From: Pseudo-nitzschia pungens
Taxonomy: Eukaryota; Bacillariophyta; Bacillariophyceae; Bacillariales; Bacillariaceae
Direction: 5' to 3'
Length of the DNA stretch: 64,000 bases
NCBI GenBank assembly: GCA_037355855.1
Contig: CM074758.1
Location: 593,001 to 657,000, forward strand
Both the position numbers and the translations under genes were made by a program. The notes below the pieces were generated by a model that was not told the origin of the DNA, ran no database searches, and was given only the letters and a program-made list of their open reading frames with translations. Positions 1 through 8,955 of the stretch are shown here, in pieces (the stretch's first letter is position 1; each line of letters begins with the position of its first letter).

Positions 1-1627
1 ACTGCGGCTGCGGCTGTTGCTGCCGCTCCCGAACCAGTCGTGTTCCAGGGCCCGAGCGCAGGACGGCCGGGCCTTGACGTTGCGGGACAATAGGCACCGG
101 ACCAGGTTCTTGCCCAGGTCCGAGGTTTCCTTCCAGCGACGGCCCCGAAAGCCAAATTTTGCGGCCATGATCTTGTGCAGGACTGCTTCGCGGTTGGGTC
201 CGTAAAAGGGCAGGGAGCTGGATAGGAGCATAAAGGCAATCACACCGATCGACCACACGTCGCAGGATTGATCGTAGCGGCCGATGACGACCTCCGGTGC
301 CATCGTGTACACGGTTCCGACGGTGTTCGTCATCGTTTCGTGTTCAAGGTATTTTTTCGACAACCCGAAGTCGATGATCTTGACGTTTGGGGATGTGGGA
401 CTTGCAAACATGATGTTTTCGAATTTTACTAATTCGATGGAACGTACGGTACGGTTTGTGTATAACATTTTTAGAAATCGCAAAACGGGGAGGGCACGGT
501 GTGAGAGTTGACGGTTCGCGGTTGGTGAAATGCGAAAAACTTCGTGGACTCAGGAATGAATGAAAGAGAGAAGGAACGGGATCGGAAACAATCACTGATT
601 TGTGAAGCAAGGGTGGCACAAACTCACAATCCCGGTGGGTGATTTTCTTTTTGTGCAGGTAGGCGCAGCCGTCCAGTATCGATCGGATGATGTGCCTTGC
701 CTGGCTCTCATTGTAGGGATCGCGGGTGTAAAGGTCTCCACCAGAGCACAGCTCCAGTACCAGGTACACGTGATTTCGGTACTCGTACGTTTCGATTACC
801 TTGCAGATGTTGGGGTGATCGAGGGTCTGCAGAATGGTAACCTCGTTCTGGAGTTCCTTAGCGTAGGAAACGTTCGTGACCTCGTCGATAAGGATCGATT
901 TCAGCGCATATTCGACGTCGTATTCTTTTTCGAAGGAGACCATGTTGGAATGTTTCGAGTTGTTCAACTTACAGTCCGTTTCCTCGACGTTGTCATAGAC
1001 GTCTGTAATCTCGGAGATGGGCTTGTTGGCGACAAGGTCCAGCAGTTCGTCCGGAGGAATGCTATCGAAGCTCTCCGACTCTCGCTGCAGCTCTCCCACC
1101 GCTATTTCTGACGCGGTTTCCACAGCTCCTTTCTTGAATTTCTCCGAGCCGCTGCTGCAGGGGCAAAGCGAGAGGCACGGCAGGATCTTTTTGGCAAACC
1201 CACAGAGCGTATTTCCACGCAAGAGACCCACGGGCCCTCGTTCCCGCTCGATGTAGGACTTTCGCGCGCTTCCCCCAACGGAGGAATGACGTTTCTTGAT
1301 CCGGGAGACGCTCCCCATCGACCCGTCCCCAAGAACGTCAAGGGCATCGTAGTATCGGAAGGGATTTTTCTTGCGGTTTCGCACCACGGATTGGTGGAGG
1401 GAGGGAATGCTAATCGTCGATGTTGACGAGGACGACAGCGATGCGGAGGACGTGTTGCTCTCGCTGCTACTTCGGAAGCTATTCCGGGCGAGATTGCTCT
1501 CCGTCTCCTCCTCGAGTAACTCTCCGTTGCAGGGAATGACATGGCGGTGGTCTCTCCCGCTGAAACTGACTCTCCGGTGACCGCCGTTCGAGGTTCTGAC
1601 AACGGTTTCCTTGTCCCCTCCTACCAT
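1..1627 (-). CDS. CDPK-like Ser/Thr protein kinase, 5' part (C-terminus off window)
   Basis: Two exons are visible on the minus strand: 1627-628 and 428-1, with a 199-bp intron at 627-429 (donor GTGAGT, acceptor TTAG). Splicing falls inside the Leu codon of the catalytic loop and gives HRDLKFEN. The protein starts with about 100 Ser-rich residues, then a Gly-rich loop (LGDGSMGSV), an insertion of about 125 residues with a Cys-rich patch, the ATP-binding Lys (YALKSI), HRD, DFG (IIDFGLSK), an APE motif and the C-lobe. The kinase is cut by the window edge, so EF-hands cannot be seen. Closest relatives in the window are the kinases at 24.1-26.9 kb and 28.7-30.8 kb; the 28.7-kb gene has an intron at the same position and phase. 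Inferred role: calcium-regulated phosphorylation. The start is the first ATG of the open frame. Confidence 0.85.
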
Positions 1628-2394
1628 GGTTTGGTCCTTTCGGGCCAGTGGGCTTCGCTCCTTGGAAAGTGTCCCCCTCCCGAAACCAACAGGTATCCGT
1701 GCGAACCAAGTGAGAGGGAACTCAATGCCTTGGCGTTCGCTTCTCTCGATCGATAGTCCGTTGTTCGTTGTTTGTTAATCGTTGCTCGTTTTGCGCCTGC
1801 TGCCGCTAATCGGAAAAGCAGTTTTCTTTCATTTTGCGATGGGAGGTTCTCCGTGCCGAGAGCAGCCGTGAGTAAGGCTTATCAGAGAAATTTTTCGAAC
1901 TGTTTTGTGATTTTACGAAAAAAAAACTTCGATCATGATCCACAAGAATTACTGTACCCGTAATCTTACCGAACTTCGTAACGGTAAGGTTAAGGCTCGT
2001 TCTTTCGAACTTCGTAAAAAAGAGTGTTGTGTTATATGTTTCATACCTAGTGAGGGTATCTAACACCCAAAAAGCCTAAAAATGGCCTACATTCTTGTAT
2101 GAGTAATAGATGACTTTAGACAGATTCAAAACCTTGCTTTTATTGAATATTCTTGTTTAAAACACTTTAAACTATAATGTAGGTATTTGAAATAAAGATT
2201 AGGATTGATTTTTGATTGAGTTGTTACTATCTGAAGTTAAGGTATTTTAACTAGTGTTTGTTAGTTAAAAACAAATACAAAAAAAATTTAGGGTACTCTT
2301 TTTGCTATTTGTGCCACGCATAGGTATTTTTTTTTCAGATTTGAACGAAGTTTTTGTACTGAAGCGCACATCGTGTCGCACCCCCTCTTATTCA

Positions 2395-3387
2395 GGGGTC
2401 ATAATAAGAAGGGGTGTGCCACGACGTCTGTCCGTCGTCCGTGTTCGACGTACAAATACTAGTAAAAAAAATGGCACTCCATATTCCATGTGTGGTCCAA
2501 TTTAGAAAAATTTCCCTCAGTCAATTTTTTTCTTCTCATAATTTACTGCATATCACTAGTAAAAGTGTACCTGATAAAGCAACTTACCAAGTACACTTCC
2601 AATCACTCTCCAACTTTTAAATTTGATATGCAGTTCACGTATATAGTTGAGAGTCAAGTAGTAAGTACCTTTTTCAGTTTACATCCATCTGCTGTCTGAT
2701 ATTGCTGATTCAAACTACCAGTGATCTGTGCCTTCCACCTGGAATATAAAATACAAAATCGGATCGTCCGTCCGTCATCCGTTTTATTTTCATTCAATTA
2801 AAAGCTTCCACTTGGAACCAAAATTTGGACCATCCATCCGAATAACTTACTTTATCTTCCATCCATCTAGAGTGAAAAGCAGTTACATATTCATAATCCT
2901 TGTAAAAAATTGGGCTAGATACAATATTCACATATGATTTTGTTACAATTTTTGATGGAGTTGTTATAGATTGAAGTCCAATAGTTTTTGTTAGTATTAT
3001 GCAGTGAAAGTGGAAAAAAAAATTGAGGTTGAGGGAAATTTTTCTAAATAAGCGTGGGGCTACAAAATCTTACACCTCCGGGTCCCTTTCGGCCCTAAAT
3101 ATTGATTTTGTCCGTTTTCTGTTTTTGCTACCATTCGATAGATATTGATTTAAGCTATATCCCCATGTTTTTCTTTTAGCCTAGTTCCTGATACTTCAAA
3201 AGTTATGGGATTTAGAAGTTCACCTCAACGTGCTTCGAGTACGAAAGTGCCCTGTTTCTTTTGCGTTTTTCTCGAAAACAGGATCTGAGTTTTTTTGGGT
3301 GCGCGCAAAATACAACCCCGGACCACACATGGAATATGAATCACCGATTTTTAGCGATCGTGGCACACCCCTTCTTATTATGACCCC
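2395..3387. repeat. Inverted-repeat element of about 1 kb
   Basis: A perfect 30-bp inverted repeat pairs 2395-2424 with 3358-3387. Nested inside are a 19-bp pair (2480-2498 with 3320-3338) and another 19-bp pair (2500-2518 with 3031-3049), in the order A-B-C...C'-B'-A'. B and C are almost adjacent on the left arm but about 270 bp apart on the right, so one arm carries extra sequence or the other a deletion. The outer arm includes a near-palindromic block (AAGAAGGGGTG with its reverse complement), tandemly repeated on the right. It looks like a decayed foldback or DNA-transposon-derived repeat; no transposase was seen. Confidence 0.65.
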
Positions 3388-3773
3388 TGCTCTTATTATG
3401 ACCCCTGGATTCACTGGTGTTCCATTGTTAGTATTTTCAGCGTGAACTCGAAAATTCTCAAAATTGTTGTCGGAATCGTAATTACACGTAGTAGATCTCA
3501 ATTCGCAAGAGCACATACGAAGTAATAATTTACTACGTACAAAGTTCCGAACAGCTGTCCTCAAGTCCACGTAGAAATTATAAAAAAAAGGTACGTAGAA
3601 CCGACGGACAGCTGTTAGTAATCCACGAGTAGGACCGATTTCCTCGACACTAAGAAACATTAATTAATTTTTAGGATTACAAAACTGCGCAATAGAAAAA
3701 AGAATCTGAAAAAAAAAGACAGAAGAATTCCGTGTTTCGTGGGAATAGAAAAGAAGTAATAGCGTACGGTATT

Positions 3774-4157
3774 GAGTGATTCCCGGAATTACATATCGGA
3801 GTATTACAGATTAGCTTTCCCGGAATTAATAAACACATATAAAAATTGCCTCAACACACGAGGCCTATTTTGGAATTTGGAATCTTGTCCAAAGAAACAA
3901 AAATCCTCTATTAAGTGCCAACCGGCGCATCTACTTACTTTTTTGTGCGCGTCGTCACACATGTTTGATTACACGTGTCAAATTTTTAATTTTTAGATTC
4001 CATCTATTTTTATGCACGCTCGTAGTCCGACAGACGGCACTACAAGGTTATATGAACATTTGAATCAGATATACGAGTCTGGTTATTCCGGGAATGTTTT
4101 TTACCTACGTAAGATATGAACGCCTAAAAACGTAATATGTAATTCCGGGAATCACTC
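3774..4157. mobile_element. MITE-like element with 23-bp terminal inverted repeats
   Basis: Positions 3774-3796 and 4135-4157 are perfect reverse complements; the ends begin GAGTGATTCCCGG. The element is 384 bp, AT-rich and non-coding. ATT flanks both ends (3771-3773 and 4158-4160) and could be a 3-bp target duplication. Size, perfect termini and lack of coding capacity fit a miniature inverted-repeat transposable element. The superfamily cannot be named from this copy. Confidence 0.6.
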
Positions 4158-4411
4158 ATTATCTGCCGACCGCTGATGGGAACATTGAAGAAAGATGATT
4201 GAAGAAAATGCAAATAATGAAATAATTGGACTGTATCTTACCGTCGTACTGGTGAGATTTGCAAATTGGCGATGCCTACCGATAGCTTGGTGGTAACTTA
4301 CGGAAGTCATTTTTCTACAGATCTCTCACAGTTGAAAAATCAGGCAAGTCTTTGAGACATAAAAATCAACCCGAAGTAGTATCGAAAACCCAAACGGAAG
4401 CGAAACAAAAA

Positions 4412-7400
4412 ATGGTGGGAATCGAAGATATTTGTATCCTCTCCATCGCATCTTTCCTCGGTAATGTAGGCGTTGCAATGACTGGCTTTGGCATGGCCAT
4501 AATATATTTGTTTGTCTACCAGGCTGTTGTCCTTTGTGGATACGAGGGTAATTTCAAATATGCTGTTTTTATCCAAGCTCTTGCACTTTTCAGCTCGCAG
4601 CCCCTGCTTCTCAAGAAAGCGGAAGTGATGAAACATGCATCTTGGAGGATCCTTCGCTTCTTCATCCCCGTCACGATCATGTCTACTCCTCTCGGTCAAC
4701 TTTCAGGTGACATTGTTTCGACGGATCTGATTGAAATGGTCGCTGGCTTTCTCGTCACCTTCGTTGCGGTTTTCGAGATCTATCAACAACGCAAAGTTAT
4801 TGCCAAGCGCATCCGAAAATGTTGCTGCCAAAATAGGAAGGAAAATGATGACGAACAATGCATTGACGAGGAAAATATGTGTGTGCTGACAGCAAAATAC
4901 GAGAAAGCAGATGAATCTGAGCACGAGGACATCCAAACATTACTAACAGCAAGAGGTCTCTTTTGCGACAACTACGAGTTTGGCAAAACTCTAGGCAATG
5001 GTACGACGTCGATTGTGAAAGAAGGGATTCAGAAAACCACAAACAAGTCATATGCCATCAAGATTGTAAAGAAGGTTGATATCACTGACAAGGAACAAGA
5101 GCTTTTGCAAGATGAAATCTCTCTTTTGCAAGAATTGAAACACGAAAAAATTCTTTCTGTTCGTGAAGTGTATGATGAACCGACTGCATATTATCTTGTT
5201 TTCGGTTTGATGCAAGGTGGTGATTTGCTGACGCGTCTAAGTCATTGCGGATTCTTTCCAGAAACGGACGCTCGTTGCATCGCAACGAAGATTCTTGACG
5301 CGTTGCGGTACATTCATCATCGTCGTATTGCGCATCGCGATGTCAAGCCAGAAAACATCTTGTTGGAATCGAGCAATCCTAACTGCCAAGTAAAACTTGC
5401 CGATTTTGGTTTCGCGAAGAAGGAAGTGTCTCCTGATTCTTTCACTACGATGTGTGGCACACCAGGTTATGCCGCTCCTGAGATCTTAAATCGAGAATTT
5501 TATGGATGCAAAGCGGATATGTGGAGCTTTGGTGTCTTATGCTGGGTCATGCTTGTTGGTTACCAGCCTTTTCGTGGTGATACTCCACAGGAAGTCCATG
5601 ACGCTTCAAGAAAAGGGGAATACGTCTTTGATCAAGAATTTTGGAAAGATATTAGTGATGTACCGAAAGAGTTCATTTCCTCTCTTCTTGTTTCGGACCC
5701 TCAAGCGCGGATATCCGCGAACGATGCCCAGCTACATCCGTGGTTCTCAGATGAATACGAATGCAAGGAAACCGTCGTATACGATACGACGCAAGTGTTC
5801 TTTATGATTGGATCTCAGCGTTCTGGATCAAATTGGCTACGAACCATGCTCAGCGAGCGTGAAGACCTTGGCGGTCCCCATCCACCACATATCATGCGGG
5901 ACTTCATGCCAATTATAGAGAAGTTTGGAAATCTATCGAAGGATGAGAACTTTCGGATTCTCATAGATCATGTCTGCACATTCGTGGAAAGGAATCAGGT
6001 CCCATGGACTGACAAGCATGGCTGCAATATCAAGTTTTGCCGACCAATTATATACGCATTTTCATACAAGTCCTGCGAGCGAGTACGAAACGCAAGACAC
6101 GCGGATGGTAATGAAAGAATTCTTTGTAATGGAATGTATCTACTGAGCATTTTTGATGCTATCATGAACTATTATACGAAAGTGAATGGGAAACGTCTGT
6201 GGATGTGTAAGAGCATGGGAATGAGTCAGTTCCATGACCTGCTTCTCGAATTCTATGGACCCAAGAGGCTCCGTTACATCTACTTGGTTCGAGATCCTCG
6301 TGACGTTGCCATGTCTTTCATGAATACACCTGTCGGTGACTGCCACTGGTATGCAATAGCTACGAAATGGACCAGGTTGCAACGCTGTGCACTTCGGATT
6401 TTAAACGAATGTCCAGAGCTCATTTATCAGCTGCATTATGAAAGTATTTTGGCAGACAGAGAAAACGAGGTTAAAAACTTGTATGACTTTATCGGAGAGC
6501 GCCGATTCGGAGGCGTTAGACGAACTGCTAGTGTCTTGTGTATGGACACAACCGAAAAGATTGTCGACCGAGCGAAGAACGGCAGGGAAGCTTCAATGGC
6601 CCGCAATTTATCTTATCAATTCAAAAATCTAGGAAGAGGGAAATCTTTCGTCAACACTCAGCACCAGAAGTGGCGACATCCAGAAACTGGACTGAATAAT
6701 GAGGAGATTCAGATTCTTGAGACGGTTGCTCATGAAATGATGAAAACTTTGGGGTATGAGACGCACCTTGTGGGTGTGACCACGGAGCCCACTGTATGGA
6801 GCGACCATGATTTAGCCCTTTTTGACGAAATGAACAAAGAAGGCATTGTGAAGATGAAAAACGATCTTGCAGTGGAGAATCCCGATGACTTGGCCCGGCG
6901 CGTGCATCAAGCCGCTGCCTTGAAACTAAGTCCCATTTACAGACCAGCAGTGTGGATGGAAACAGAAACCACGTTTGATGAAATCATGTCAGGAACCATC
7001 CAAAATGTCTTGAACAAAGAAGAGTTACTCTCCCGAAGGGACGTAGGCACCGAGAAAACATTCACTACAAACTGTGGAGCTCGCTTTCGTTGGGCTTGTG
7101 GAACTCAACGTGGATATTATGCCGACCAGCACGACAAGCCAAATCAAGATAACTGGACTGTTTCACAGATCAGTACAACCATGAACGGTTCTGCCCATTG
7201 GTTTGGTGTCTACGATGGGAATGGAGCAGAGGGGCACAAGTGCTCTGAGTTCGCAAGCGAAGAAATTCACAAAGAGTTCCAAAAGAGGATTGCTGATGGG
7301 GAAAGCTTCCACTTCGCTCTGGAAAGCGCTCACATGGAAATTAACAAGCGCATGATTGCTAATGACGGAATCGAAACCGAATTGTCGGGCACTTGTGCTG

Positions 7401-8503
7401 CAACGCTGTTGCTTCTTGACGATAAATGCATCGTTTCGAACGTTGGGGATTCGTCTCTTATCGTTGGATGGAAAGGTCCAGAGCAATCATCGCCGCTTTG
7501 CGCGAAGTCCTTATCTCATGATCACACACCCAAACGCGCTGACGAAAGAGAACGCATCCGAAGGGCTGGTGGCATTGTGATGACTACCGACCAGCGCGAT
7601 GGCCTTGCACCCATGCACGAGAATTGGTCGGACGATGAGACACCTCGTGTTTGGTCGGATGAGAGCGCAAAACTCCCCGGGACTGCCTTTACCCGATCCA
7701 TCGGAAACAGCATGGCCCACGACCTAGGTATCACTTCTCGTCCGGAGTTGTTTGAGCACCGGTTCAATGGAAACGATCGCGTTCTTATTGTTGCTAGTGA
7801 TGGCGTCACTGAGTACTTAGATGAAAAAACTTGTGTTCAAATTGCCTGTACTTACAAGTGCCCTGCCAATGCGGCAGAAGCCCTAATCAGCGAGGCCAGT
7901 GAACAGTGGAAGTCCCGAGGGGATTACATGGATGACATTACGTTGATTGTGATTTTCTTGGATTTCAAAGAAACCTGTCACTTTGATACTCATTTGGAAC
8001 ATAGAAATCTTCGATTGATCGTGCCAGCGGGCAATGAGGATGCTTCATCGGCAGAGGAAGGGGAGCAGCTCGAAATTAACACGTGGGCTGCCTTCTGGAC
8101 GTTTTTCTCGGGATCCCTGAGCGGCTTCCTCGGTGGTCTCTGTGGCATCCGCGGCCCTCCGGTCATCCTGTACTTTCTACATCCTCCCCATCCAGTGAAA
8201 TTCGACAAGAAATCACAGCGGGCAACCGGTGCGGTCATCACCGCTACCAATGTCGCCATGCGTGTCGTGTTTTATCTAATCGAGACAATGGCTCTTGAGA
8301 CAAATGAATCCTACTTTGTTCTCAGCGACTGGCCTCTTTACGTTTGTGTTGTGCTCTCGGCAACTGCAGGTGTCCTCATCGGAAGCAAGTTGTTCGACAT
8401 CATGAAGGATTCTCTAACAAGTTGTTTAACTGGAATTATGAGTTTAATATTCTATCTTGCGAATCATGTGTTTTCTGTGTTAATGCTCGATCATTCGGTG
8501 TGA
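4412..8503 (+). CDS. TauE/SafE-type transporter with inserted kinase, sulfotransferase and PP2C domains, C-terminus replaced by LTR sequence
   Basis: From the first ATG (4412) the frame reads 1363 residues. Residues 1-150 are the first transporter half: several membrane segments with a G-rich start (FLGNVGVAMTGFG). Residues about 185-450 are a CaMK-like kinase with Lys217, H308-R309-D310, N315, D331-F-G and a GTPGYAAPE activation segment. Residues about 462-740 are a sulfotransferase with the 5'-phosphosulfate motif RSGSNWL at 470 and the 3'-phosphate motif RDPRD at 627. Residues about 900-1200 are PP2C, with D935, D1130 and D1175 as likely metal ligands; the usual DGHG reads DGNG. From about 1225 the second transporter half follows (SGFLGGLCGIRGPP). 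Host coding ends at codon 1334, where the retrotransposon enters. The last 29 codons and the stop lie in the LTR and happen to be hydrophobic. No intron is needed. Roles are inferred from domains; the substrate is unknown, with sulfite, sulfonate or sulfate likely for the family. Confidence 0.85.
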   Translation: MVGIEDICILSIASFLGNVGVAMTGFGMAIIYLFVYQAVVLCGYEGNFKYAVFIQALALFSSQPLLLKKAEVMKHASWRILRFFIPVTIMSTPLGQLSGDIVSTDLIEMVAGFLVTFVAVFEIYQQRKVIAKRIRKCCCQNRKENDDEQCIDEENMCVLTAKYEKADESEHEDIQTLLTARGLFCDNYEFGKTLGNGTTSIVKEGIQKTTNKSYAIKIVKKVDITDKEQELLQDEISLLQELKHEKILSVREVYDEPTAYYLVFGLMQGGDLLTRLSHCGFFPETDARCIATKILDALRYIHHRRIAHRDVKPENILLESSNPNCQVKLADFGFAKKEVSPDSFTTMCGTPGYAAPEILNREFYGCKADMWSFGVLCWVMLVGYQPFRGDTPQEVHDASRKGEYVFDQEFWKDISDVPKEFISSLLVSDPQARISANDAQLHPWFSDEYECKETVVYDTTQVFFMIGSQRSGSNWLRTMLSEREDLGGPHPPHIMRDFMPIIEKFGNLSKDENFRILIDHVCTFVERNQVPWTDKHGCNIKFCRPIIYAFSYKSCERVRNARHADGNERILCNGMYLLSIFDAIMNYYTKVNGKRLWMCKSMGMSQFHDLLLEFYGPKRLRYIYLVRDPRDVAMSFMNTPVGDCHWYAIATKWTRLQRCALRILNECPELIYQLHYESILADRENEVKNLYDFIGERRFGGVRRTASVLCMDTTEKIVDRAKNGREASMARNLSYQFKNLGRGKSFVNTQHQKWRHPETGLNNEEIQILETVAHEMMKTLGYETHLVGVTTEPTVWSDHDLALFDEMNKEGIVKMKNDLAVENPDDLARRVHQAAALKLSPIYRPAVWMETETTFDEIMSGTIQNVLNKEELLSRRDVGTEKTFTTNCGARFRWACGTQRGYYADQHDKPNQDNWTVSQISTTMNGSAHWFGVYDGNGAEGHKCSEFASEEIHKEFQKRIADGESFHFALESAHMEINKRMIANDGIETELSGTCAATLLLLDDKCIVSNVGDSSLIVGWKGPEQSSPLCAKSLSHDHTPKRADERERIRRAGGIVMTTDQRDGLAPMHENWSDDETPRVWSDESAKLPGTAFTRSIGNSMAHDLGITSRPELFEHRFNGNDRVLIVASDGVTEYLDEKTCVQIACTYKCPANAAEALISEASEQWKSRGDYMDDITLIVIFLDFKETCHFDTHLEHRNLRLIVPAGNEDASSAEEGEQLEINTWAAFWTFFSGSLSGFLGGLCGIRGPPVILYFLHPPHPVKFDKKSQRATGAVITATNVAMRVVFYLIETMALETNESYFVLSDWPLYVCVVLSATAGVLIGSKLFDIMKDSLTSCLTGIMSLIFYLANHVFSVLMLDHSV
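8409..8414. repeat. Left target-site duplication of the retrotransposon
   Basis: ATTCTC here is repeated at 15255-15260 on the other side of the element. One extra T (8415) separates it from the left LTR identity block, so the duplication may be counted as 5 bp (TTCTC) with T...A as the terminal bases of the element. Confidence 0.8.
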
Positions 8504-8856
8504 ACTCTGTGTTAGCGATTGTGTTGAATAGCGATGATCGCTTAACACTTGATAGTTGACACTCGTACGCTCGCAGATTCAATGCGCGCTTGTATGTATT
8601 TGTTCTGTTATTATTCAGTGACACATACTTTGCAATCGATACTTAGCATGGTCGCGGATCCAGTATGCGCGAGTCCATGCGCGTGGTTGGAGCAACTGCT
8701 CAATACAACTCCACGTGTAGCATGCTAATTTGATGTGGTCGGAGCATATCTATCGCTCAATACGATTCCACATGTAATATGGTCTAATGTTCGCGTTCGC
8801 GCAGTTTTATGCGCGACTTCTGTTTCTTATACTTAACAACCCTGTTTCGTGTTGTT
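8416..8856 (-). repeat. 3' LTR
   Basis: The 441-bp block matches 14814-15254 throughout by eye. In element sense it begins AACAACACG and ends CTTGTT. It carries two imperfect tandem hairpin-forming units (about 8681-8728 and 8732-8787), each opening with GTGG and closing with CCAC. The reading frame of the upstream host gene runs 89 bases into it and stops at 8503. Confidence 0.95.
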
Positions 8857-8864
8857 CCCTCCTT
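8857..8864 (-). other. Polypurine tract
   Basis: In element sense AAGGAGGG directly abuts the 3' LTR. This is the expected position of the plus-strand DNA synthesis primer of LTR retrotransposons, and it fixes the inner LTR edge at 8856. Confidence 0.8.
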
Positions 8865-8955
8865 AATGTGTGCTGAAAGAAAAGAGATTTGCTGAGGCAC
8901 ATGTTATTGTTCTGTTTTTCGATTGAACTCTTTAAAGGATTAGTAAGTACTTAAC

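Larger units (their letters stand above)
1628..4411. other. AT-rich intergenic region with inverted-repeat elements
   Basis: No convincing gene was seen. The stretch holds a 1-kb inverted-repeat structure (2395-3387) and a 384-bp MITE-like element (3774-4157), listed separately. The short open frames near 2300-2500 and 3220-3660 on opposite strands share the peptide GVIIRRGVPR and YSMCGP because they lie in the arms of the inverted repeat. Around 1960-2000 there are copies of the GTAAGRTTA-type motif seen in other spacers. Confidence 0.6.

Noticed and set aside
8436..8624. 62-codon frame found identically at 8436-8624 and 14834-15022
   Set aside because: It is simply the same LTR sequence read twice, not a gene.
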